Below are positions 47,301 through 54,994 of a DNA stretch of 64,000 nucleotides, piece after piece (within the stretch, counting starts at the first letter, position 1; each line of letters begins with the position of its first letter). Origin of the DNA: an uncultured Pirellulaceae bacterium (lineage in GTDB: Bacteria > Planctomycetota > Planctomycetia > Pirellulales > Pirellulaceae); contig CALKGE010000006.1 of the NCBI GenBank assembly GCA_938084685.1, forward strand, positions 1 through 64,000, given 5' to 3'. The position numbers were made by a program, and so were the translations under genes. The notes beneath the pieces were generated by a model, which saw only the letters and a list, made by a program, of their open reading frames with translations, did no database searches and was not told the origin of the DNA.

Positions 47301-49162
47301 TTGTAACCCTGGACTACCTTGGGAGCAGGAGCCTGCGGGAATCGCTGGCTTGGTTCCAGCTCAGTAACATCATGATGACATTTCAAACAGGTCGATTCGA
47401 TAAATCGCTTTGGCAACTGAGGATAAATCCAGTGATGATTGTCAAACCAACCATGCTCATTCATCCAACGTTTCCGATCGAGTTCACTGTCAGGCATGTG
47501 CGATGCCCACTTGAATTCGGTCGCACTTCCCTGCCCTTCATGACAGATTGTGCAGGCAAAGTCTGCAACTTTATGAGGACTCAATGATCCCACAAAGAGA
47601 TCAAGGCGAGGATGACTGGCAAATGGCTGACCGATACCACGACGGACAAGCAATCTAATCTCTGTCTTGGATGCATCCTGCTGTGCGTCGATGAGCCGAG
47701 CTGCCACGACGTCAGGATGATTTACAGGATCACCATCGATACTGATGATCACGTCACCAATTTCCAACCCTTGCCGGGTGTGCTGTGCCAAAGTACTGTT
47801 CTTCACAGGACTGGCATCATTTTCCGGCTGAAGCAACGATTTGAGAATTTCTTCACCCGAGAACGATTCGTCCAGATTCAGTGCCTCAACAATTTCTGCT
47901 TTCTTTGCCGCTGAATGAGGAGCAACAAAGGAAATCGTTACATCGTCAGGACTGTAGAGACCCGTTGGCGAGAACCTGAGCCCATACCCTTTCTCTGCAA
48001 GAAACTCCTGACGCTCATCGACAGTCAACGGAGCCGGCACCACTTCGGGTGTCGCCTCTCCCTCCTGCGTTGCCTTCACAGCAACCGCTGGTACGGACAA
48101 AACGATCTCGATGGTCCGCTGGGATACAAATCCCGGCTCGTTTGCCTGTCCCGGCAACGACTTTTCCATCATCTGATGACAGGTGGTACACCGGTCAAAA
48201 CGACGAACCTTCTTGAAATTATAATCCTGTTCAAGATCGTCACTCCACAAGTTATCAATATCGAGTGGACCGTTGAATGCATCAAGAATTGCCAGCTCCA
48301 ACCATGCTTTCCCCAGCCAATTGCCTTCCAAGAAAGCCGAATGGTTGTTCTTGATCGCATCATTGAGACGCACTTTATCTGCGTTGATCTCATCCAGCGA
48401 TTTTTGAGCTTCCTGAACGCCGGCCTGGAATTCATTCCCGATGGCTACTAGCTGGCGACGAAAATGCGTTGCCTTTTCGTACTTGACTTCCAGTGAATTC
48501 AGACCATTTTTTTCATCTTCCAGAATTACACGCAACTCTTCCTTGAGCTTGTTCTGCTCATCCAGCGAAGCACCCTTTCCGAAAGCAATGCCTACCTGCG
48601 AGGATTTCTCGTCCCGATCTGCCCGCTTGAATTTTGTATTGGCCAGAATCTTATCTTCCACTGCCTTGAGCAACCGAATCTGTTCGGCGATTGCTGAGGC
48701 CACTGCATCCCGAGCTTCGATCAGAGCCTCGGTTTCCCCCTTACCTTCGAACCATGCATCACGCACTTTCTCAATGGCCTCGACATCAATCACTCTCTCC
48801 ATTTCCGTCGCCCCGTTGCCCGGATGTTCTGGAGGATTCGGCTGTAACGAAGCTGTGTCGTTGAGAAATGCTATAAATCGATCCACTGCCTCGGCACCAT
48901 CGGTATTACTGGACCGAGCGGCTTGCAATGCATTGCGAGCCTCTTTCAACCGAGTCAACACGTCGGCCGTTTGAGTTTCCATCAACCGCCACTCACTCAC
49001 CTTCCGGTCAATAGCCCGAGCTTCCTTCTGGTAGGCTTTCCATGGACGGTCATGATCTTTCCAGAACATCCAAACGGTGGAGAACACCAAGATTACCGAC
49101 GTGACGGCGAATACCACGTGCAGTTTCTTAATGTCGCGTACTGTCTTGTCAGTTGCAGGCAT
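44390..49162 (-). CDS. Giant eight-haem cytochrome c with PDZ-like domain
   Basis: 1590 residues. A single N-terminal membrane helix (VVFAVTSVILVFSTVWMFW) is followed by about 280 mostly helical, coiled-coil-prone residues. Eight CxxCH sites begin at Cys325, 537, 592, 628, 831, 1019, 1189 and 1463. A PDZ-like domain lies at about 390-510 (core RQGLEIGDVIISIDGDPVN), between haems 1 and 2. Several cytochrome c-like segments share the pattern KYGCYGCHDI...PGF with a following SRMPKF- or RMPQF-type Met region. Residues 1061-1082 are His/Asp-rich, and the C-terminus is Ala/Glu-rich. Its place next to the Rieske and cytochrome b genes suggests that it replaces cytochrome c1/f and passes electrons onward. 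That role is inference; the haem sites are seen directly. Confidence 0.92.
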   Translation of the reverse strand: MPATDKTVRDIKKLHVVFAVTSVILVFSTVWMFWKDHDRPWKAYQKEARAIDRKVSEWRLMETQTADVLTRLKEARNALQAARSSNTDGAEAVDRFIAFLNDTASLQPNPPEHPGNGATEMERVIDVEAIEKVRDAWFEGKGETEALIEARDAVASAIAEQIRLLKAVEDKILANTKFKRADRDEKSSQVGIAFGKGASLDEQNKLKEELRVILEDEKNGLNSLEVKYEKATHFRRQLVAIGNEFQAGVQEAQKSLDEINADKVRLNDAIKNNHSAFLEGNWLGKAWLELAILDAFNGPLDIDNLWSDDLEQDYNFKKVRRFDRCTTCHQMMEKSLPGQANEPGFVSQRTIEIVLSVPAVAVKATQEGEATPEVVPAPLTVDERQEFLAEKGYGLRFSPTGLYSPDDVTISFVAPHSAAKKAEIVEALNLDESFSGEEILKSLLQPENDASPVKNSTLAQHTRQGLEIGDVIISIDGDPVNHPDVVAARLIDAQQDASKTEIRLLVRRGIGQPFASHPRLDLFVGSLSPHKVADFACTICHEGQGSATEFKWASHMPDSELDRKRWMNEHGWFDNHHWIYPQLPKRFIESTCLKCHHDVTELEPSQRFPQAPAPKVVQGYNTIMKFGCYGCHDINGFAGADKRVGPDLRLEPNYFAAALQLQGQAGFSELGAKAHQLADQLAAHPEDTQARYELVDVLKADSAAESPRLDVTESARLTSVLADIEAPGSLRKPGPSLRYVASKNGDRFLYDWIANPQNFRPSSRMPKFFKLYSHFGSNTTDEAATRFEKVEILGMVEYLKAYSQDYEYLSPQEGVTGDAARGKIAFQERGCLACHSHNDPELAEIEKFRNADTFVQGPDLSQLGGKFKGFADADKWLYSWIKEPTKYHARTVMPDLFIDVEVIKDADGNETVVDPALDIVTYLLGEGQDWQVADSGLSLKAVQEGGSLNQSMEALLRVNLTDSFYQAVAEEYAGFGIPAGATGIKVAEEELRREDTSAPLDIDTKLIYIGRKALGKYGCYGCHDIPGFEDAKPIGAGLADWGRKDPSKLAFEHVGEYLDGHHGHGHGEDEHADEAHDDHGDGGNVRSSRYDDNLDDYYHHQLHAHNRIGFIYQKLREPRSFDYHKTDGIRYNDRLRMPQFPFSTADREAVMTFVLGLVADPPRSKYLYQPDARTRALIEGKQVIDKYNCAGCHVLEAEKWTLDMTEDQLSKVLAQHVDLTKEYPFLVPSFGQEEIDAASQADDRGRTVATIEGMPTVGNAGLASATDAEFSDPIDEYLEDPFKLSGIGELQFQLWAPSPLKGGVAASGSNVSRIQPAAVANRAVAQGGALSRYLLPYVTQREKLSNPQAKGSESWAWVAPPLVGQGAKVQNQWFHDFLLEPYRIRPAVVLRMPKFNMSSEEATKIVNYFAARDNATYPYEYDHRVNGDHLAEADVSYVQQNEGAQPGDRLADAMQIVVSQDYCVKCHAVADFTPGGTAKGLAPDLGLVHKRLRADFVKRWIAKPNAILPYTAMPVIVPYDSSQEHLGAVQTQKLFHGSSPETLDALVDLLMNFDNYAKERASITKLVDDAKAAKEAEAAAAAAAAAASEE

Positions 49163-49251
49163 CGTTCGTCTACTTCTGCTTTCTGTTGCAGTTGAAAATC
49201 TATCTCTGTCTGTTCAAACCAGACTCCGACTATCGTCGCAGCTCCGATTCG

Positions 49252-50607
49252 CTAGAAGTTAATAAAGTACTCAGGTATGGCGATGAAATATTTCATGCTA
49301 AAGACCCACCGGGCCAGCATCTTAATAGGTAACAATGCCATCCAAAGCATCAAGTTGGTCATCACCATATAACGAATCAGCCCCATACGTTTGTACATTG
49401 GCTGGAACAGTCGTTTTTTATCCCACATGGCCAGCAGCGGTGGCAGGATTGCAAAGTATCCGATCAGCAGAACAATGCCGACACACTCGCGCTGAGCTAT
49501 CACCAGGACCTTCGTCAGAAAAGCAGCATCCGGATCCGGCTTCGGCAGCGGCTGGTTCAACATTCCAACCCAGAAGTACTGAGACAGGTCGACATTATTC
49601 ATCGCTTCGACCGCATGTGAATCCCAGTACTCATAGAACCCGAAGAAGTTCCAGTTGGGGCCTCGTAAAAACGTCCCCATGATAATCAACGTCACCCAGA
49701 GAACCAGGAATCCAAACTGAAACGTCAGATAGGCAAATTTACGTTCATTGATGGTGTAGTAACCATTACCCTTTTTATTGAAGTCAATGTAGGGAATCGC
49801 CATTAACCCGGCCACGATCATACTCGGCAGCACCACCCCAGCCATCCACGGGTCGTAATAGACCAGCATTTCCTGAAGGCCCAAAAAGTACCAGGGAGCC
49901 TTGGAAGGGTTGGGCGTCTTGACCGAGCTAGCTGGCTCTTCCAACGGAGCCTGCAGGAGAATAGCCCATAACAGCATGACCGCAGTTAAAGCGATCATGC
50001 AGATCAATTCGGTATAGACCAGGTCAGGCCATACCAGCACTTTTTCCCGTTCTGGTTCAGTCGCTTCCAGAGGCAGCTCGCCATTGGCAATTCGCCTGTC
50101 GTTCTCAACCGCTTTGGATGTCGCCAACCAGGTGAAGAAAGCGAGCAGAAAAATCAAACCAACAATCGGCACATTATCCGGTTTGGTGACAATCGCAGCA
50201 AAATCCTGGTCTGCCAGAGACAGCCCCATGAAGAACATCATGCCGTTCAATCCCAGCCAGGCAACGTTCGGTCGCACCAGCACTTCACGGTAACGAAACA
50301 TCACAAGCAGGATCAGAAGCGAACCAACCGAGTAAGTCGTAGGCGACATTAAAGCATCAATGCCACCTTTGATGGTTTCATTAAAGGAAATGTACCGAAT
50401 GACATCTGGATTACCAGCCACAGACATAGCCGCCAATATCAGCGACACAAGCCCCACACAAGCCCAGGCCAACGCCAAACGTGATTCCCCTTTATTCTTC
50501 CACCGATAAAGGGCAAACAGCCAGTTCATTGCAGCGATCAGCAAGTAGTACCCGCAAAGGAACCCGCTGATCTGCGAAAGAAATTCGTTGTAATCTAGAC
50601 CGTGCAT
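49252..50607 (-). CDS. Cytochrome b subunit IV-like protein with extra helices
   Basis: 451 residues, against about 160 for cyanobacterial subunit IV. Residues about 195-450 resemble the cytochrome b C-terminal domain: a Qo-site motif APWY (237-240, corresponding to PEWY), YFLGLQEML, and a FLRGPNWNFF block followed by further helices. The first 165 residues add about five membrane helices (for example SGFLCGYYLLIAAMNWLFALY) not found in standard subunit IV. It carries no haem b ligands of its own. It follows the b6-like gene by 94 bp and is the quinol-site partner of that subunit. Confidence 0.86.
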   Translation of the reverse strand: MHGLDYNEFLSQISGFLCGYYLLIAAMNWLFALYRWKNKGESRLALAWACVGLVSLILAAMSVAGNPDVIRYISFNETIKGGIDALMSPTTYSVGSLLILLVMFRYREVLVRPNVAWLGLNGMMFFMGLSLADQDFAAIVTKPDNVPIVGLIFLLAFFTWLATSKAVENDRRIANGELPLEATEPEREKVLVWPDLVYTELICMIALTAVMLLWAILLQAPLEEPASSVKTPNPSKAPWYFLGLQEMLVYYDPWMAGVVLPSMIVAGLMAIPYIDFNKKGNGYYTINERKFAYLTFQFGFLVLWVTLIIMGTFLRGPNWNFFGFYEYWDSHAVEAMNNVDLSQYFWVGMLNQPLPKPDPDAAFLTKVLVIAQRECVGIVLLIGYFAILPPLLAMWDKKRLFQPMYKRMGLIRYMVMTNLMLWMALLPIKMLARWVFSMKYFIAIPEYFINF

Positions 50608-50701
50608 GATTTACTTTATTGTCTCTAAACTGCCAGTGCTGAATTTCAGACCGACATTACTTGTACGTAACTATTGCTGATTCATTCCGTATTTACCGTA
50701 T

Positions 50702-51478
50702 TTACATGGGCCCACTAATACCGCCATCCTTACGAACTCGCCAGAAGTGGACAGCCAGCAGCAGGGCCACTCCCAACGGGATAGCGATACAATGCAACAC
50801 ATAAAAACGATTTAATGTCTCTTCACCCACGAACCGAGCACCCAAAAGCCCGAATCGCGCATCCGAGGCATTGGTGATCATATCAATGCCCCCGACGGTG
50901 AGTAACTGTGCCCCCGGACCTTCATAACCGAGAAACGGCGTAGCACGAGCCATATTCGATCCCACGGTAATCGCCCAGATAGCCAACTGGTCCCAGGGAA
51001 GCAAGTAGCCGGTAAAGGAGAGCAACAGCGTGAGCAACAGGAGTATCACACCTATCACCCAGTTAAACTCCCGGGGCGGCTTGTAACTCCCCGTCAGGAA
51101 CACTCGGTACATATGCAACCAAACGGTGATCACCATCGCATGGGCTCCCCACCGATGTAATTCGCGCAGTATCCCCAGGGAGGTTGCATCTCTAAGCGTC
51201 AATATGTCTGCATACGCCCATTCAATCGTTGGGCGATAGTAAAACATCAGCAGCACACCGGTTACGGTTTCTACCAGAAACAGAAAGAAGGTAACTCCCC
51301 CCATACACCAGGTATAACTCAGAGCAATCCCCTGCTTCTTCGCCGAAACCGGGTGAAGATGAAGGAAAAAGTTCGTCAACATGACGACGATCCGGTTACG
51401 CCGATCCACTGGGGCCGGATGCCGAAAGATACTCTTCCATATCTGAGAGTTACGAATGATATCACCGAGTGAAGGCAT
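50702..51478 (-). CDS. Cytochrome b6-like subunit
   Basis: 258 residues with four membrane helices. The bis-His haem b ligands fit: His108 and His122 in helix B (14 apart), His229 and His244 in helix D (15 apart, the cytochrome b6 spacing rather than the 14 of mitochondrial b). The helix C region ends in [23 protein letters not shown], a strongly conserved Qo-site block. The short length and separate subunit IV gene show a split, b6f-like organisation. Confidence 0.94.
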   Translation of the reverse strand: MPSLGDIIRNSQIWKSIFRHPAPVDRRNRIVVMLTNFFLHLHPVSAKKQGIALSYTWCMGGVTFFLFLVETVTGVLLMFYYRPTIEWAYADILTLRDATSLGILRELHRWGAHAMVITVWLHMYRVFLTGSYKPPREFNWVIGVILLLLTLLLSFTGYLLPWDQLAIWAITVGSNMARATPFLGYEGPGAQLLTVGGIDMITNASDARFGLLGARFVGEETLNRFYVLHCIAIPLGVALLLAVHFWRVRKDGGISGPM

Positions 51479-51525
51479 TGATCAATTAAACCTATATCAA
51501 ACTCAAAGGTGCCACAAACTAACAG

Positions 51526-52644
51526 TTAAACGCTCACAAAAGAATTGGGATCAGCCCACTGACCCAATTCCTCGTTGAACTTGGTACTTTTATCCACTTC
51601 CAATTGCCCATCATCTGCCAGACGAATCGCATATCGTTCAAGTGGCCGTGGAGCAGGACCTTCAAAGTTGATCCCATCCTTATAAAAACCACTACCATGA
51701 CATGGGCACTTGAATTTCTGCTCACCCTCCAACCAGTTAGGTGTGCACCCCAAGTGCGTACAAACAGACTTAAGAGCAAAAATCTGCGCTTCGCCCTCAT
51801 ACTCGAATCGGACAACCCACACACCGAACTGAGCCTTGTACTTGGCCTCAACCTGCCCAGGACCATAGGTGTCGGGAAATCCAACTTTGAATTTCGTTGG
51901 TGGTTCGGTCAGTACATTCGGGAACATAAACCGAGCTAACCCCAGCACCCAAAGCAAACTGGTCACTGCCATCGATGTAAAACCAACAGCCAGAGGAGCT
52001 CCAAACAGAACACCCAGAGTCGAAGCAAAGAATCCCCGACGACTGCTCACTTCAGCAACCGGAGCTGGCTTGGGAGGCAGAAAATCTTCTTTTCGCGGAG
52101 CGGGCGGTACTTTCACTGCCGCTTTTGCAGCTGGTTTCCCACCTTCTTCTTCGACCGTCTTTACAGCTTCTTCTACGCTTTGAGGACCACGCTGCACCCC
52201 TTTGCGAGCTGCCGCCAGAATACTTGCCGTATCGGGTGGTCCAGCTGGAGCCGCAGATTCTGTTTTCTCAGCAGGAGCCGCAGACGCAGCGGCCTTGGCT
52301 GGAGGAGCATCAGCAGAAGCTCCCGAATCATCGGTAGCACTCGCACGAGCCGCGGCCAACATATCAGCCACCGACATCTTGGAAGGATCAGCCGCAGCAG
52401 GTGACTCGACCGGAACCTCCGCTTGCTCCGCAGTGGCATCCGATTCACCGGACGCACTTGCACGAGCTGCCGCCAACATATCTTCCACAGACATCTTCGA
52501 AGGATCAACACTGGCAGGAGCTGGTGCAGCCTCCGCTGCCGGAGCCTCTTCCGCGGCGGGTGCCGGAGCGGAAGCTTCCCCCTGTCCATCCAGCTCTCGA
52601 CTGCGAGCCAGAATCTCTTCAATTGTTAAGTCTTTATCGGCCAT
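51526..52644 (-). CDS. Rieske iron-sulfur protein with repeat-bearing N-terminal extension
   Basis: 372 residues. The Rieske cluster site is complete: Cys295 and His297 in CTHLGC, Cys313 and His316 in CPCHG, with the disulfide pair Cys300/Cys315. A twin-arginine-like SRRGFF at 201-206 precedes the single membrane anchor (about 208-238), as in other Tat-exported Rieske proteins. The first 200 residues are an Ala/Pro/Glu-rich cytoplasmic extension with four copies of a short motif, roughly [ST]-x-x-x-[IM]-L-A-x-[AS]-R, near 7-16, 52-61, 91-100 and 139-147. The function of this extension is unknown. First gene of the respiratory operon. Confidence 0.94.
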   Translation of the reverse strand: MADKDLTIEEILARSRELDGQGEASAPAPAAEEAPAAEAAPAPASVDPSKMSVEDMLAAARASASGESDATAEQAEVPVESPAAADPSKMSVADMLAAARASATDDSGASADAPPAKAAASAAPAEKTESAAPAGPPDTASILAAARKGVQRGPQSVEEAVKTVEEEGGKPAAKAAVKVPPAPRKEDFLPPKPAPVAEVSSRRGFFASTLGVLFGAPLAVGFTSMAVTSLLWVLGLARFMFPNVLTEPPTKFKVGFPDTYGPGQVEAKYKAQFGVWVVRFEYEGEAQIFALKSVCTHLGCTPNWLEGEQKFKCPCHGSGFYKDGINFEGPAPRPLERYAIRLADDGQLEVDKSTKFNEELGQWADPNSFVSV

Positions 52645-52729
52645 AAGTTAATTTGCCTACGGGCTACTACTATATGTGCACTAATGTTTCTAACAGACCA
52701 CCCGAGATAACCCTCACCCAGCTACCCAC

Positions 52730-52745
52730 AGCCCCCGAAAGGGCT
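52730..52745 (-). other. Leader hairpin of the Rieske mRNA
   Basis: On the minus strand AGCCC-TTTCGG-GGGCT forms a 5-bp stem with a 6-nt loop, 86 nt upstream of the Rieske ATG. It would lie in the 5' leader if transcription starts upstream near the palindromes. A short stem of this kind may arise by chance. Confidence 0.3.
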
Positions 52746-52807
52746 AAATAGTGATCCATTAACACAAATTCGACCAACCGTACCGCATTGCGTTAACCGC
52801 CAAATCT

Positions 52808-52832
52808 ACTTTGTGATTTTTTTCACAATTAA
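52808..52832. promoter_or_regulatory. CRP/FNR-type palindrome, copy 1
   Basis: Contains the perfect inverted repeat TTGTGATTTTTTTCACAA (52811-52828), matching the TGTGA-N6-TCACA half-site layout bound by CRP-family regulators. The surrounding 25 bp are identical to copy 2. Its near end is 166 bp from the Rieske start codon. The regulator is unknown, and no CRP/FNR gene lies in the window. Confidence 0.65.
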
Positions 52833-52844
52833 ACGGTCCGTTTA
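52830..52844. promoter_or_regulatory. 15-bp perfect palindrome between the two CRP-like sites
   Basis: TAAACGGTCCGTTTA is a perfect inverted repeat around a single central base. It sits between copies 1 and 2 of the CRP-like element and touches copy 1. On the minus strand a TAGAAT hexamer, resembling a -10 box, lies next to it. A second regulator or a cooperative site is possible. Confidence 0.45.
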
Positions 52845-52851
52845 TTCTAAC

Positions 52852-52876
52852 ACTTTGTGATTTTTTTCACAATTAA
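52852..52876. promoter_or_regulatory. CRP/FNR-type palindrome, copy 2
   Basis: A 25-bp exact duplicate of copy 1, with TTGTGATTTTTTTCACAA at 52855-52872. The centres of the two copies are 44 bp apart, close to four helical turns, so both would face the same side of the DNA. This is the spacing expected for paired binding of one dimeric regulator. Confidence 0.65.
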
Positions 52877-53137
52877 CAATTGCAAAGTTCGCTCACAAAG
52901 CGCGGATCAATTCGAACCAAGATTGTTCTCGGTGAAATCGATCCCTATGGAAAACACTCCGTCAATCGTATTTCCCTTAGTTTATCAACCTCCCAAAGGC
53001 GAACGTAGTACCCTACAGTGGGTAAACCACGTATTTTCAAAAAATCTTCGGGCTTATTTTCAGTCCTGCTCGTCAGGGATTTATAAAGTTGGGCAGCTAC
53101 TCGCCTCTACTCACCCCTGTTCGACAGAATTCCCTGA

Positions 53138-54433
53138 CTAAAGTGCTTTGTCCGCAATATCTGTTCGGTACCAACTACCCTGCCACTCGATACATTGAAC
53201 GGCTTGATAGGCTGATGCCTGAGCGGCCTGAAGATCATCTCCGATCGCCGTCACCCCCAGCACTCGCCCACCAATATTGACAATTCCTCCGTATGGCCCA
53301 ATACCGGTTCCGGCATGAAAGACCTTGACGTTTTTAATCTGCGCCGCATCCTCCAACCCATGAATGATCCGATTTTTCTCATAACTGCCCGGGTACCCTT
53401 CACTTGCCATCACGACACAGCAGGTCGGGCGAGGGTCCCATTGCAGAGGATCAATCCGAGCCAGATCACCATCGGCGACAGCTTCCAGTACATCAACTAA
53501 ATCAGACTTTAACCTCATCAGCAGAGGCTGACACTCGGGATCTCCAAATCGAACGTTGTACTCGAGTACCCTGATTCCCTGAGGTCCTTTCATCAGGCCC
53601 GCATAGAGCACTCCTTTAAACGGAGTACCATTTGCTTTGAGAGCGTGGACGGTAGGTACCAGGACATTTTCTTCGACCCACGCCATATCATCTTCGGTCA
53701 CCAAAGGCGCAGGACAGTAAGCTCCCATCCCACCCGTATTAGGCCCTTGGTCCCCGTCATAAGCTGGCTTATGATCCTGACATGCTGGCAACGGCACAAT
53801 GGTCTGCCCATCGGTGATAGCCAAAATACTGGCTTCCTCACCTTCCAGCTTTTCCTCGATAATAAATTCAGCTCCGGCATCACCAAATACTTTATCTCGC
53901 GCGATCAGCTCAATCGCTTCCAGCGCTTCATGTTTTTTACTGCAGACAGTCACTCCTTTGCCTGCCGCCAATCCATCTGCCTTCACCACAACCGGACAGG
54001 CGGTATTCGGAGATTCCCCTGGGAAGCGATCGTTGATCATTTCGATCGCCACGTCAGCATCACGAAAAGCCCAGTAATCAGCCGTGGGTACATTACCTGC
54101 ATTGAGTATCTCTTTACAAAAGACCTTGGATGCTTCCAGTTGAGCAGCGGGCTTAGCAGGACCAAAGATTTTCAGTCCTTCTGACTCAAATACATCGACA
54201 ATTCCATCAGCCAGAGGTACTTCCGGGCCGACAACCGTCAGGCCAACTCCGTTTTGCCTGGCAAACCGCAACATGGCGTTGTAATCGTTATGATCCAGAT
54301 CGACATTGACAGCATCCAGCGCCGTACCTGCGTTGCCTCGGCAAACAAAAACATCGTTAACGCGGGAACTTTGAGAAATCTTCCAGGCCAGCGCGTGCTC
54401 ACGACCACCACTTCCAACTACCAGCACATTCAT
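53138..54433 (-). CDS. purD: Phosphoribosylamine-glycine ligase
   Basis: 431 residues, normal PurD length. It ligates glycine to phosphoribosylamine with ATP, step two of purine synthesis. The N-terminal MNVLVVGSGGREHALAWK motif, the ATP-grasp region PVVVKADGLAAGKGV and EEKLEGEEAS, and HKPAYDGDQGPNTGGMGAYCPAP are all typical. A Shine-Dalgarno AGGATGGGG precedes the ATG. It ends 493 bp before the respiratory operon and is not obviously part of it. Confidence 0.96.
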   Translation of the reverse strand: MNVLVVGSGGREHALAWKISQSSRVNDVFVCRGNAGTALDAVNVDLDHNDYNAMLRFARQNGVGLTVVGPEVPLADGIVDVFESEGLKIFGPAKPAAQLEASKVFCKEILNAGNVPTADYWAFRDADVAIEMINDRFPGESPNTACPVVVKADGLAAGKGVTVCSKKHEALEAIELIARDKVFGDAGAEFIIEEKLEGEEASILAITDGQTIVPLPACQDHKPAYDGDQGPNTGGMGAYCPAPLVTEDDMAWVEENVLVPTVHALKANGTPFKGVLYAGLMKGPQGIRVLEYNVRFGDPECQPLLMRLKSDLVDVLEAVADGDLARIDPLQWDPRPTCCVVMASEGYPGSYEKNRIIHGLEDAAQIKNVKVFHAGTGIGPYGGIVNIGGRVLGVTAIGDDLQAAQASAYQAVQCIEWQGSWYRTDIADKAL

Positions 54434-54530
54434 TGTTGCCCCATCCTTGAAAACCTACCGATCTGACTCGCCCATGAATATAACTCTCTACCCAGTCACA
54501 CTCAAGCAGGGGGGTCGGATGCAGGTTTCG

Positions 54531-54983
54531 CTAGCGATTCTTGTACGCTTGAACAGCCAATTCATCACAGCGATCATTTTCCGGATGACCGCTATGTCCT
54601 GCTACGCGAGTATATTTCACCGAGTGCGATGCTAATAAAGCATCGAGTTGCATCCACAATTCCTGATTCTTGACCGGCACGAACCGACCCTTCTGCTTGC
54701 GTTTCCAACCATTGCGTTTCCAGCCTGCCATCCACTCCTGCATTCCCTTACCTACATAAACGCTATCTGTGAACAACTCGACCTGGCACGGTTTTTTGAG
54801 TGCTCCTAATCCTTCAATCACGGCTTGAAGCTCCATACGATTGTTGGTCGTATCCGGATCGTATCCGTTAGCTTCTTTCTCCTTACCGGTGGCAAGATCA
54901 CGCAATAGATAGGCCCATCCTCCCGGTCCGGGGTTTCCACTACAGGCACCATCGGTGAATAAATGTATCTGAGGCTTTTCCAT
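54531..54983 (-). CDS. rnhA: Ribonuclease HI
   Basis: 150 residues, the usual length. It degrades RNA in RNA-DNA hybrids. The catalytic acids are Asp11 ([14 protein letters not shown]), Glu51 (NNRMELQA), Asp73 (FTDSVYV) and Asp137 ([10 protein letters not shown]), with His130/His133 nearby. The basic handle ([14 protein letters not shown]) is present. AGGAAGGACG precedes the ATG. It lies 11 bp after the histidine kinase stop. Confidence 0.95.
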   Translation of the reverse strand: MEKPQIHLFTDGACSGNPGPGGWAYLLRDLATGKEKEANGYDPDTTNNRMELQAVIEGLGALKKPCQVELFTDSVYVGKGMQEWMAGWKRNGWKRKQKGRFVPVKNQELWMQLDALLASHSVKYTRVAGHSGHPENDRCDELAVQAYKNR

Positions 54984-54994
54984 CGTCCTTCCTG

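Larger units (their letters stand above)
52645..53137. other. Intergenic control region upstream of the respiratory operon
   Basis: This 493-bp region lies between the purD stop and the Rieske gene start, both on the minus strand. It holds the paired palindromes at 52808-52876, a third palindrome between them, and a leader hairpin at 52730-52745, each listed separately. The part from about 52877 to 53137 shows no convincing gene or terminator. Confidence 0.6.

Noticed and set aside
52857..53141. 94-codon plus-strand open frame in the respiratory control region
   Set aside because: It starts inside the second CRP-like palindrome, has no ribosome-binding site and no recognisable sequence.
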